The position numbers were made by a program, and so were the translations under genes. 64,000 nucleotides of DNA from Halocafeteria seosinensis. Its lineage: Eukaryota > Sar > Bigyra > Bicosoecida. The notes beneath the pieces were generated by a model. That model did no database searches, was not told the DNA's origin, and worked only from the letters and a program-made list of their open reading frames with translations. The stretch is taken from positions 124,001-188,000 of the forward strand of contig LVLI01000214.1 in assembly GCA_001687465.1 (NCBI GenBank), read 5' to 3'. This document shows, in pieces, positions 11,809 to 22,166 of this stretch (position 1 is the stretch's first letter; each line of letters opens with the position of its first letter).

Positions 11809-12554
11809 ACTGCGTAGGAGCTCAGACCTTCACCGCATGCGCCAGAAAAGTGCTCTATCCATTGTTGGTGCCTTTTTCTTTCTCTCCCTGGGGTTTTTTT
11901 CTTCGTGTGAGCGTTCTCAAGCGTAACCCCGGAAGCTACAAGGAGTATTGCAGTATACGATTATCGATAGACAACCCTATGGACCTCTATAAAGACCGCT
12001 ATCTTGGTACTAGAGAAAGATAATACCCCTGAGAATTCCAGAGCCCTACTTTCCAGAGGAGTGTGTGCGTGATTCAAGGTACACTATACAGCACGCTACG
12101 AATCGACACCAACAGTGCGCCATAAAGGGGTCTACAGCGTACCAAGCCGGAACGATATGAAAATCTCGCTATATGGGGCATAAAACACTTGTATGTGGAA
12201 CGTAATAGACCCCGGCCGGGTCCCGGCACTGGCGGACAGGGGGCGGTGATTGCCCGTCCCATCTACGATGGCGGCGGGCACGGTAGTTGAAGATGGTGAC
12301 TCCGTGATGCGTCAGGACGAAGTGGAGACCAATGAGACCCGTTGTCGTCCATGGAGGCTCCATACGATGCTCATGTGGCGATATTGTTCCCTCGCGTCTC
12401 TGAGGGAAGTATTCATAGGTGCTTTAGGTTGCAATTATCGGGTAATGGGTGACTGTTCTGAGCTGTCTGGGTCAGTTTTTAGGGCGTTTCGTCGGGTCAC
12501 TCGTGTTTGTAGCCCGTATATTGCACTCGTTATGAACTGAAGACGATAGAGCCG
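11809..12554. promoter_or_regulatory. Divergent intergenic region upstream of the GT8 gene
   Basis: This stretch of 746 bp lies between two divergent genes. An open frame from an ATG at 12268 ends at 12540, 15 bp before the GT8 start; it has no recognisable motif and could be an upstream ORF in the GT8 leader or chance. Nothing else is identifiable. Confidence 0.3.
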
Positions 12555-13697
12555 ATGCTAGTTCGAAATCTTCTATTGCCTGTATTCGGCACAGTGGCGG
12601 CTATCCTACTCTTTTGGAACGTGTATCATGCCCCTCGACCTCGGGCATTCCGAGTTGGATTGTTGAGTGACCCAAGTGGCACTAATGAATTGGAGCCTCC
12701 TGCCCCTCGATCTGCATCCTGGTTTACCCATGTTGTATTGAGCAGCGATAACCGTACATTTCCGGGAGTGCTAGCGGCTATGAAATCTACCATCGTGAAT
12801 GCCAAGGAACCGTTTGCACTCCGTTTCTACGTACTCTGTGGCGTGCACGAAAAAGAAGCGCTGGACCGATTAATCCAGTGTATGCTCACACTCTACAAAC
12901 ACCCGAAGCTGTCCCGTCCACTGGGACAAGTTATATCTTCGTATAAGATAATAGAGTTCAATATCAAAGACTATCACCCGACATGGAAGATTGCATACCG
13001 GGAACACCAGAACACCTCAGATAGGTCTGCTCCCAACAATTACGCAAGGCTGTTCCTCCACGAAATGCTTACGCGTAAAGAGATTGTTGGGGCCCTAATT
13101 CCGGAGAAAATTGTGTACCTAGACACGGATGTGATAGTCCGGGGAGACATCGGTGAGCTATATCGCATGGCTCTTGTAAATTCCAGCCAGCCAGTAGCCA
13201 TTCCGAAAAGGGGCATCAAACTTCGTAACTACAGAATTGTCTTTGGCCATCCAGAGCTAGTGCAATGGAATAGAAAATACAAGGGAACTCCGAAAGAGAT
13301 TGACCCTGAGCTAACAGCGTACAACAACGGGGTGTATGTTCAACACTTGAAACGGTGGAAAGAACAAAATGTCACATCGGAAATATTGCATTGGGTGGAT
13401 GTCAACAGAAGGCGGAAACTGTATCAGTTCAGCTTCAACCCTCCATTCCTATTAGGATTACGGGGACGCGTTGAGCCGCTTCCTCCTGAATGGAATTTGT
13501 TGGGGTTCGGTGATGGTGTCAGACACCGTCGGGAAGTTCTGAAGAAGGGGAAAATCCTTCACTGGACAGGAACGCGTAAAGCCTGGAATAAAGATGGATT
13601 TAGCAAGAGTTTATGGCTTCCCTACCACTCCCCCAAATGTTTCCCCAATGACCGGTTGCTCGGAGTTACAGCGAATTCAACAGCTAGTAAAGCATAG
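12555..13697 (+). CDS. Family GT8 glycosyltransferase, type II Golgi membrane protein
   Basis: A 380-aa glycosyltransferase family 8 protein, related to galacturonosyl/glucosyl/galactosyltransferases that use nucleotide sugars with Mn2+ and retain the anomeric configuration. Residues 5-23 form an N-terminal signal anchor (type II topology, lumenal catalytic domain). The metal-binding DxD is in KIVYLDTDVIVRGDI near residue 190. The acceptor-side motif appears as TAYNNGVYVQHLKRW near 258, and the C-terminal WNLLGFGDG and KILHWTGTRKAW blocks are typical GT8 elements, the last carrying the His of the nucleotide-sugar pocket. Several Asn-X-Ser/Thr sequons fit a secretory location. It is intronless and convergent with CCT3 (136 bp between stops). 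The sugar and acceptor cannot be told from sequence. It is one of two probable glycosyltransferases and one FkbM enzyme in the window, all intronless. Confidence 0.9.
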   Translation: MLVRNLLLPVFGTVAAILLFWNVYHAPRPRAFRVGLLSDPSGTNELEPPAPRSASWFTHVVLSSDNRTFPGVLAAMKSTIVNAKEPFALRFYVLCGVHEKEALDRLIQCMLTLYKHPKLSRPLGQVISSYKIIEFNIKDYHPTWKIAYREHQNTSDRSAPNNYARLFLHEMLTRKEIVGALIPEKIVYLDTDVIVRGDIGELYRMALVNSSQPVAIPKRGIKLRNYRIVFGHPELVQWNRKYKGTPKEIDPELTAYNNGVYVQHLKRWKEQNVTSEILHWVDVNRRRKLYQFSFNPPFLLGLRGRVEPLPPEWNLLGFGDGVRHRREVLKKGKILHWTGTRKAWNKDGFSKSLWLPYHSPKCFPNDRLLGVTANSTASKA

Positions 13698-13833
13698 GCT
13701 CTCGTAGCAAGACCAAGTCACACGTTATTTGTTCCATAAGGGAAGTCGTCATCAACGGGTAGGCAAGATATAGTTCAATATGCACAGTACGGATATTTTC
13801 TTTTCATAAATGCGGGTGACTGAGGTGGTATAT

Positions 13834-15892
13834 CTATTCTTGGGGAATTTGCTGCATCTGTGGAGCACCTCCGCCGCCTCCACCACCTTGCTTCGACCGA
13901 ATACCAGAGACAATATCGTCAATACGGAGTAATAAACAAGCAGCTTCAACAGCAGTTTTGATAGACTGAGTCTTTACACTATAAGAATCCCAAATACCTA
14001 GTTCTGCCATGTTGGCAAGCTCGCCCGTTTCACCATTGATACCCAATGTAGGCTTTTGGCCGTTTCCTTTCGCAGCTCTCAACTTTGTCAAGAGGCGCAC
14101 TGTATCACCACCACAGTTATGTGCAAGAGTGCGGGGAACAACTTCCATAGCCATTCCCAAGGCCTTGAAAGGCCACTGTTGGATTCCTTCAAGAGTCTTT
14201 GACTTTTCGACCAAACCCTGGGCAATCGACATTTCAATTGCCCCGCCACCGGGAAGCAACTTTGGTTCAAAGACAATGTTCTTCGCTACCCCCATTGCGT
14301 CATGTAGGTTTCGTTCGATTTCATTCAGGACATCCTTACTTCCACCACGAAGAAGAATTGTGCACGCTTTTGGACTTGAGCACTTTTCAATGTAGGTAAA
14401 GTATTCATCACCAAATTTTCGCACTTCGAACAACCCGCAGCCGGTACCAATATCCTCCTCTGTTAGTTCTTCGGTCCTTGACACAATCGTAGCGCCCACC
14501 GCACGTGCAATACGGTTGTTGTCCGTCTTCCGTACTCTTCGGAGGGCCGCAATTCCTGCCTTATAAAAGTAGTGCTGCGCCAAGTCCGAAACACCTTTTT
14601 CTGTGATAACCAAGTCAGGATTGAAGCGAATAATGTCAGCACAAATTTTCTCAACATAATCTTCTTCCTGCTTCAAAATCTTTTCCCAATCTTCCTCCTT
14701 CGTAATTTCGACGTTGGTTTGGGATTCGGCTTTCTTGTACTCTAGAGGGCAGTCCAAGAGCACTATACGAGGGTTTTCAATTCGCCGGGGCATTCTGGCA
14801 TGCGTAACATCCTTATTTAGCATAACGCCATCCAGGACTTTGCATTCATCTAGATCGCCACCAGGAATCTGCACACAGACGGGGGTCCAATGACCTGGTA
14901 GGCCATTCGCCCAAGACCACAACGTACCTTTTCTACTTTAGCGTAAAGTTTCGTATCGATTTCCTTCTTCCCATTGTCCTCAACAGCTACGCGGAGTACA
15001 CTATCCAAGGCAAGGTCGGATATAAGGTTCCCGTATCGATTAACGAACTTCGTGCCAATGCAGCTCTTGATTAGACTACGCATCTGTTCCCGGTCGTCCA
15101 AGTTCACTTCTACCGCATTTCGCTCGCATATTTGCAAAGCGTGTTCGAGGGCTCTGTGGTAAGCGTTAACAATAACAGTCGGATGCATGTTCCGTTCGAT
15201 AAATGGCTCAGCAACAGTCAGCATTTCTCCAGCTGGGAGGACAAGTTACAAGAAAAGGTGAAGAAAAGCAGCTTCCAAGAGCTACTAAACCATGACGCAT
15301 ACATACCAAGAATAATGACTGAGGTTGTACCATCCCCGACTTCCTCGTCTTGTGTCCTTGCCAGCTCTATCATGCTCTTAGCAGCGGGATGAGACACATC
15401 AATCTCTCGTAGGATAGCGTTTCCGTCATTTGTCATGACGATTCCTCCCATGGGATCCAAGAGCATTTTCAGCATGGAGCGGGGGCCGAGCGTAGTACGG
15501 ATAATATCAGCTACAGCCTGCGCAAACAATGACAAAAGGTAGTTGATAAGAGAGTTAATTCAATTTGAATTTGTGGAGGGAGGCCTTCGACAAAAACGTT
15601 GAGGACACCCACAGCCCCTTTCGCCGCCCCTGGACTAACCACGAGGGACCACCCTCCCGGCCCTCATGCTGTTTGAATCAGCTTGAGAAGTTCCACATGC
15701 CTCATGCAATGAGTGATGCAACCGAACCAATCCCTTCCCAATCAATTTCAGCCTGGACATGTTCCTTAGCGAAAGCACTGCTGTAATGATGCTGCAATAG
15801 CATACCTTGGCGGCGCTGATATTCCCTTGCTGAGCTTTGCGCCCAGTTTCACGCTCGGTGTTTTGGTTTAATACAAGGACAGGGGCCTGCAT
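13834..15892 (-). CDS. CCT3: T-complex chaperonin subunit gamma (CCT3/TCP-1 gamma)
   Basis: Gamma subunit of the cytosolic TRiC/CCT chaperonin, which folds actin, tubulin and WD40 proteins with ATP. Exons on the minus strand: 15892-15806, 15517-15307, 15232-14928 and 14868-13834, for 545 aa. Introns are 288, 74 and 59 nt. The start MQAPVLVLNQ matches fungal CCT3; an ATG 27 nt upstream in the same frame is less likely. ATP-site motifs are intact: LLDPMGGIVMTNDGNAILRE and EEVGDGTTSVIILAGEML. VITEKGVSDLAQHY, KTDNNRIARAVGA and KACTILLRGGSKDVL identify the gamma rather than another CCT paralogue. The tail ends in a Gly run and is Gln rich, within the variable range for the family. The 91-bp gap to the next gene's ATG implies a shared promoter. 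Tubulin folding fits the window's ciliary genes, but CCT is universal in eukaryotes. Confidence 0.97.
15557..15571. repeat. 15-nt inverted repeat AATTCAATTTGAATT (copy 1)
   Basis: A perfect 7-bp inverted repeat with a 1-nt centre, inside the long first intron of CCT3. The identical 15-mer recurs at 31325-31339. Its role is unknown. Confidence 0.4.
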
Positions 15893-15983
15893 TTTCAAAC
15901 ACTGTGGTGCTAGAAGCAAAAGTATCCTCTAAAGCGTGAGTGTTAATCAGTTGAATGACGGAATAAAGGCTAGACAATTCGCA

Positions 15984-18789
15984 ATGGACAGTAATCAACT
16001 TGATTTGAAAAGCACGATTGCCGTTCCGGGCTGTCAGCCGGGCCCGGGTGTACTCTTCATGTTTGATACAATAGGTGAGGTGCGTATGTTGATAATATAT
16101 ACATCATATAATACATGTTATAGGGTAGTAACTGTAGTATTGGTCTATAGAAGAACTCTGTTTGTTCCATTCTTCCTGGGATTTGATGTATGGAAGTAAC
16201 TTCTCGGGTTTGGGAATTTAGCCGGTGACTTCTTCCGTGTCATGGAGGACCACATAAGTGCTGAGAATGCCATAAGTAGTCCTCCTCGGACTCATCATAA
16301 GATGCCAAGATCGTCAAGCCTTTCACAACTGACAGAAGTGGCGGCAACAAGAGCTCTGGAGGAGGAACGCATGGCCGATCAGCAAGCCAGAGCAAGACAC
16401 CTAGAAACAAAAGAACATTTTTCTGACGTCCAAGAGAACACGAACATTCCTCCATCATTGCCCGTTGGAGATCAAACGGAATCTCCACGTCGAAATTGGC
16501 AGCTTAGGTTACGACGCGTCGCATCGAGGCAAGGTGAACAACTAGGAGTGGAATGCAGTCCGGAGAAACCAGCAGATGTTAGCGTTTCGAGCTTTACAGA
16601 AGACTTCAATGTTTCACCTCTTTCCGAGGAATACAGAGATGAGAGCTGTCAATCAGATTGGTATCGAAAGTTTTCGGAGGATAGTAACATGGGAGAATCA
16701 GTTGCATACAATGCTCTCCACAATGCGTTCAGGAACTCCAAGCTAGGAAACGGGACGGAACGGAGGGTCGGGCATAACTATCATGCTTTACGACGCAACA
16801 CGGCATCATTGTCTAGTCTTAAAGATGCAGCAACTGTCAATGAGGAGCGAGATGAATCTATTGTTTCTAGACAGAGGCGTCTGGCTCTGCATAGAGCCAA
16901 AGCTCTCAGACGAACGCATTCATTTTCTCATCGTGTCGACCTCTCGGAGCTAGAAGGAGGCCTACCTGGATGGAAATCGAGTCCTAAAGATACAGACAGT
17001 GTCAGTTTCGATTCATTGGCAAACTCGGTTCTCCACAGGCAAGTACGCCAGAATCAGTCCTCCACGCAAAACCTGTATGTTGAGTTTGAAAAAGCACTTG
17101 CTGAAGAAGTGCGTAACGTATTGCAGCGCGCTGCTGCATCAGAGAGAACAGAGCGAACCGGTATGTTGCTGAGTATGAAAGATGACTTATTTGAGCATCT
17201 TGTAAGTCATATTTGGATTTATGTTCACAGAGACAATGGAAGAACTATTTTTTAATGTAGCCAGCCCAATTGAACCCCAAGTTGCAGACTATCTCCGTGC
17301 AGCCGGAGGGCCCATGAATATTCCCCGATACTATTATCAGCTGCTCGCACAATACTTTGCATCGGAAGTGAAAGAGTCTTCTGCGTATTTCACTGAATTG
17401 CAAAGCACAATGAATGCCTTGTACAGTCATCCGATTTTCCCGGCGATCTATTGCTTACTATTTCACCTTTGGCTTTTGGGCACCTACGAAGACGTAAAGT
17501 TTAACGAATCAGCTTCCTCTCGTCTCGTGCTACTGACAACCGGAGCCAATAGGCTATTTTGGGCCGACTTACAGCATTATCGGCATGATTTCAAACCTAT
17601 ATTCGGATTTCTTGCTCAAGTGATACTTCATCCGAGTCGGCTCGCCGAAGTCCCCCATCGATTATATATCGAACTCGTGATAGTGGTAATGAAGTTTCTG
17701 CTTTTCTACGACAACCAAAGTCACACGGCTGAGAACTTGTACTTCTTCTTCCGCCAGTTGCCCGCGCGAGCGATCCCTGAAAAAGGTCAAGGTTTAGATA
17801 ATGACTGGGCGAGGTCCCCCGAGGCAGAGTCCATGACTAAGGAGACTACCTCACATGATGATGACATGAACGATTCAAGGTGTCAAGAGACATCCCATAA
17901 AACACTAGCTGGACATTCACGTCAGGAAGAAGAAGAATCGGATGTAAATACTCCACGGCAGAGTGGCAATTCGAAGAACCCGTGGGGATACACCACTTTT
18001 CTGGTCAGTATGTCCGATCATTTCAGTCACTCCGAATACTCTAAAGACATGATATCGAAAGTTAGTTGCTTCGTCCACGAGACCTCGGAGTTGTTACGCA
18101 TGGTACAACACGAGAACGCGCTCCTGAGAATACTTCGGGGTTTACGTTGCCTGGCTGACCCGCGACTTGCAGCGTTTCTGGATGGCCGGACTGCCGCGAA
18201 GTTACAGGATGAAATTTATGCGTTCACTTCACCGGGAGGCCCAACGTTTCCTACCCGCGCAGTCAGGCGAACCGCGCTTGAGACCCTCGACACTGTCTTC
18301 CCACGAGGAAGCGGAATCAGACGTGCAGTATCGGTCTTGTTTCGTTTGGTCCATCCGTATTATTGGCCAGGAAGCTTTGCACACTGGATTGTTGGTAGGG
18401 CGGAAGTAGTCTTGCATAAGATTCCCTGCATGGACCGTTGCTTCGGGCAAAGGAAAGCGGCGGCTCTAGTAAGTCTAGCAGAAGAGCAACCTAAACCCCA
18501 TTCCTCCTTTATTCAGAGCCTGCTCGATAGCTGCGGACGATTACCTGTTTGTGGTACTCTTATAGTCAACGTTCTCCAGCGTATCGGAATGAACGGTGCT
18601 ACCTCTCACGTTACAGAGACTGCTGCTGAGGGCGAATCACCTAAGGCTGCCGCTTCCTCGTCGTCGCAGGAGGTTGAGATAGGCAATACTTCCCCGAATT
18701 CAAAAGTAGCAGAGCTTTTGACCAATGTATGTAGGTCTCTACCATTTAGTGACAAGATCATGGACATCATAGGTGGTGGTGAAACATAG
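15984..18789 (+). CDS. Unrecognised conserved-looking protein with helical C-terminal domain
   Basis: Exons 15984-16074, 16222-17160 and 17231-18789 (introns 147 and 70 nt) give about 862 aa. I do not recognise the family. Residues 1-30 are Gly/Pro-poor except for a PGCQPGPG turn, and 30-330 are Ser/Arg/Glu rich and probably disordered. The third exon opens a globular region, with MEELFFNVASP, AAGGPMNIPRYYYQLLAQYF, HPIFPAIYCLLFHLWLLG and TTGANRLFWADLQHY, which looks well conserved and alpha-helical. The last ~200 residues contain a further ordered block (CLADPRLAAFLDGRTAAKL) and end in an acidic, Ser-rich tail. Hydrophobic stretches such as LYIELVIVVMKFLLFY could be buried helices rather than membrane spans. 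The splice at 17160/17231 restores frame (gtatgt donor, cag acceptor) where the two exons would otherwise be out of phase. It is divergent from CCT3 (91 bp) and convergent with the ciliary gene (85 bp). Confidence 0.72.
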
Positions 18790-18874
18790 CGTTAAGCTTT
18801 AGGGAAAATGAGTAAATGTTTTGATTTCGCTCAGTGCTAGCGGCTAATAATGATAAAGTATGTGCGTATGCTCT

Positions 18875-19617
18875 TTATCCAGTATTGTAACGCAGATCCA
18901 AACCCTTGTCCGGCACTTCCAACTGTGGTTTGGGTCTGGAACGGGCATAAGAGAATCCAGCTTTTGGTTGTGACTTGAGAATCTTCCGGTCATCTTTCGC
19001 ATCCATGGGGCGACGTAACACTTGTTCCGAATAACGCCCAAACGTAATTCCCAAAGGTCTGTGCGGAGCATTAGAATCCTTGCTATTGTCAGAACCAGAA
19101 CGGTAGCAAATACCCTTACTCTTCGCGGGCTCCAGGCACGTGCCCAGTATACCCTTCTATATGCCTTGGCCTGCTCATTTCCTTTCCGACGAAAGTTTCT
19201 CGAAGACTCTCGTCTTCCACTAGCGGCTTATGTGTAGCCTGAGGGTCGGAAGGGATGACATCTCCTGCGCAATTCGGACACCCAAGCGGGTAAGTTCCAG
19301 ACTCGATGGCCTTTGCACTACACGATCTTACCAACAACAATGTCTCTGGAATCATGATTCAACGCTCGTCTCGTTGCTCTGGCAAACGTGCGACCAGCGA
19401 CATCTCCTCCGTTTGGTATGTATCCCGTATACCCCGGTATATGGTATTTCCCGCCACGGAAAGCAGCTGAGCAGGTATCCGTTTCCAGTTTGGATTTCGC
19501 CGCAGGCTGTTTTTTCGTCTGTGTGAGTTCATCGGGATCCACAATATCACTCACCCACTGTGCTGGGGGTGTCGTGTCTGGGTACTTGGCACCACCTCTG
19601 GCAACGAAGGCAGACAT
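18875..19617 (-). CDS. CIMIP2/FAM166-like ciliary microtubule inner protein
   Basis: Exons on the minus strand 19617-19332, 19264-19120 and 19058-18875 (introns 67 and 61 nt) encode 204 aa. Two repeats carry the hallmark of the UPF0605/FAM166 family: YHIPGYTGYIPNGGDVAGRTFA near residue 60 and RHIEGYTGHVPGAREE followed, across the second intron, by PLGITFGRYSEQVL near 145. FAM166/CIMIP2 proteins sit inside doublet microtubules of cilia and sperm flagella. A C-x-x-C precedes neither repeat, so no metal site is suggested. The short final exon is Lys/Arg/Pro rich. None of the three pieces is convincing alone; the assignment rests on the two GYTG repeats appearing in register after splicing. Together with the KIF19-type kinesin this indicates a flagellated organism. 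It converges on the preceding gene (85 bp) and diverges from the next (447 bp). Confidence 0.75.
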
Positions 19618-20064
19618 TGTTTCGCAAGTTTTCGAGGTGTTAGATCCGTTGCGCAGTTTGATCTACGCCTTCCCTTGGAATTGACCGACTAGTGCAATAG
19701 GATGTAATAGCCGTATGTTAGTGAATTCACCCTGTGCCGAATTCTTCAAATACACTTTCAGGGAGGTATTTCGCTTTACAACCAATTCCACTCACAATGG
19801 ACCTGCATTGGACGCGCCAACCCCAGTGGGTCGCTACTTTGTGAAGCTCCCCGGTCGCAACGAATACACCCCATACATACATACAAGCTTTACCCTCGAT
19901 GGATGGGGTGCAATGAACACTTCATTTGGCAAGAAATGGGATCGTTAGCATGTGGAGCATGCCTCGCACAAATTTCGATTACCTGTTCAAGAAAGGAAAT
20001 ATCCTTGCTCATTCAGGCGTGGTTAACGGCGTCGTTTTCGCAACTCATTCACTCACGTCTTACG
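19618..20064. promoter_or_regulatory. Divergent intergenic region, ciliary gene / next gene
   Basis: This stretch of 447 bp holds both 5' ends. A 77-codon open frame from an ATG at 19715 (plus strand) has no recognisable motif and is probably chance. Confidence 0.3.
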
Positions 20065-21307
20065 ATGGCTACGCTGCACGATACGGGCGATGCCCTCTTT
20101 GACAAGCACCCTGATATCCGGACGCAGCTGTTCCACTTTGCAGTGCAGTACAAGTTTGACTGGAAACAAGTTGCTGAGGCTCTTTCCCAGTATGCCAAAA
20201 CGTAAGCAAAGCACCTTGAACCAGTTTATTTCTTGAATAAGAGGTAGTATTCGCCCTACGCAGGAGCTTGAAAGATGAAGGTGTCCAAATCAGTCCTACC
20301 CTGTGTCGAATGCAATATTCGAAAATGATGACGAATGCTACAGCCACTTCAGGAGATGCGGCGAAGAGTGAGCAACATCCTCGTTCGCCTTCCTCAGCCA
20401 CCGAGGGAGAGAGGAATGAAGATGACGATGAAGATCTGGATGCATTATTGTCGTCAATAGAAGAGGAACAAAGTAGTCCAGAAAACAAGGACAAGGGAAA
20501 TGGAACACCGGAAGTCGAACCTCCTCACCTCCCGGTGTACAAGAGCCCCGTAGCCGTATGTACTGTCGTTCGGTTCCATGTAAATACCGGTATCTGTTCA
20601 TCTCAGACTCGCTTTTGCTACAGTTCAATAGCCCACCTAAACCGACTACCGAGGAACAAAGCAAACATGAGCGCCTTCGTCCGCTACCGCCAAAGGAATC
20701 TCGGAATACCCGTAAATATGGCAGGCATAACGATAACAGAAGTATTGAATCGGAGCTAGAAAAGTATAATCCAGACGCTGGTGTGTCCTTTTGGGATTAC
20801 ACGCAAGCTGTGTTAGAACGAGCTCATAAACAGAGACGGGAAAAGATTGATGCCGTGTTTGACAGGGTTGCTGCTGCCATGGGGGCAGAAACTCTTGACG
20901 AAGCCGAGCGAAATCAGCTAACGGCTCAGCTTAAGCAGGACGTCCGATATAAGGAAACGAATCCCGTCCTAAAGGACCGACAAAAGCCACTTGAGGCAAT
21001 TGATGCAGATAAGGAGGCCGAAATAGACCAGCGCAACAAGGCACGTGCCAGGGCAATGAAAGAGTGCAGCGACCGGGAATACAAGCAAATGATAGAGAAG
21101 TTGAAAGCTCCCATTGAATTTGGATTGGGCAATGTTAATATCAGTGAAAGTGCTGCGGAAGGTATATCTGAAGACATGGTTATCGATATGCTGGCTCATA
21201 GACAGGAGCCGCGTGTACAAGACAATGGGTCCGAACTGAGCGACGTCCTGAATATCTTAGCGAGTGGTGCTCAGCGGAGTACTGAAAAGTCGGGGAAGAA
21301 ATGGTAG
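20065..21307 (+). CDS. Unrecognised charged protein with Myb/SANT-like helical N-terminus
   Basis: Exons 20065-20201, 20264-20555 and 20624-21307 (introns 62 and 68 nt) encode about 370 aa. The first ~70 residues, with KFDWKQVAEALSQYAKT and then ISPTLCRMQYSKMM, have the tryptophan and helix spacing of a small Myb/SANT-like fold, but the match is loose. Residues ~75-145 are acidic and Ser/Glu rich. The third exon is ordered and highly charged, with SFWDYTQAVLERAHKQRREK and then VFDRVAAAMGAETLDEAERNQL, suggesting long helices or a coiled coil. The C-terminal 100 residues are again charged, with KAPIEFGLGNVNIS as the most protein-like motif. Splice borders are canonical and restore frame both times. 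I do not know the family. Its divergent partner is the CIMIP2-like gene, so co-expression in flagellar assembly is possible but not shown. Confidence 0.65.
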
Positions 21308-22166
21308 AGCTAGACGAAGGAGGGGCTGTCGAGTCTGTCCGTCCCATGGGTAGCAAAGAGCACCGATTATGGCTAGTCAAGTGGCGTGAAGCACTCATTG
21401 GGGTTTTCGAGACACACTGATGATGTCGAACTCGTCGGGAGCTTACTCGTGTTATACAATGTCGTTCACTTGATTATTGGATTGCAACGGTGAGGGCTCA
21501 ACAGTGAGGTCATAAACCTGGAGGTATACATAAATGGTACGACCGGTACACGTTGTTGGTTCAGTCTTGGCTGTTGGGCAGGCTTATGCTTGAAGAGTTG
21601 CTGTAACCCTTTCTCTGATCTCCCATCTCCGGTGCTTCAGCTGCATATCGTAGCAGGAAAAGAGCCATCACGCAGCGATTGAACGAAATTGTGCCGTCAT
21701 AGCATATGGTACGATTGCTCAGTACCCACGCACATCCTTACCGAAAACAGTTACACAACTTGTGAATTATGGTATTCCAACGTTTAGCAACTGTAAAACC
21801 CCTCCACCTCCTACACAGCTCCACAAAAAATAGTTTTGAGCATCAACAATAGTCATGTGGGAACAAGTTATTTTGTAACCTCTGTACATGTGGTGACTCG
21901 AGACTGAAGGCAATGCGCAAGCTGAGCTGCGGCTACAGTGCTTATGACTACTGTGCCAAATTGAGTTGTTGTGATGTAACGCACTGCCAAGCAAGAGATA
22001 GTTACATTTAATTTGTTAAGGATTGGCATAGCCCTGCTGTTACGTTGACTATCACTGAGGCCTTGGACACATCTATCCTGAATCGGAACCTTGTCTAATA
22101 ACGACACTATCCTCCGTCCTGTTCCAAGTCATGACGGACTGAGCTCATTGGAAACACCTACAGTTG
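21308..22166. other. Convergent intergenic region without a recognisable gene
   Basis: This stretch of 859 bp between two 3' ends is the longest convergent gap in the window. Only short open frames occur. I see no conserved motif, tRNA, repeat or strong hairpin. Confidence 0.3.

Noticed and set aside
12268-12540. Open frame immediately upstream of the GT8 start
   Set aside because: No motif; may be a leader ORF but there is no evidence of translation.
17202-17230. A 29-nt intron in the gene at 15984
   Set aside because: Its removal puts the next exon out of frame; the donor at 17161 gives a 70-nt intron and restores frame.
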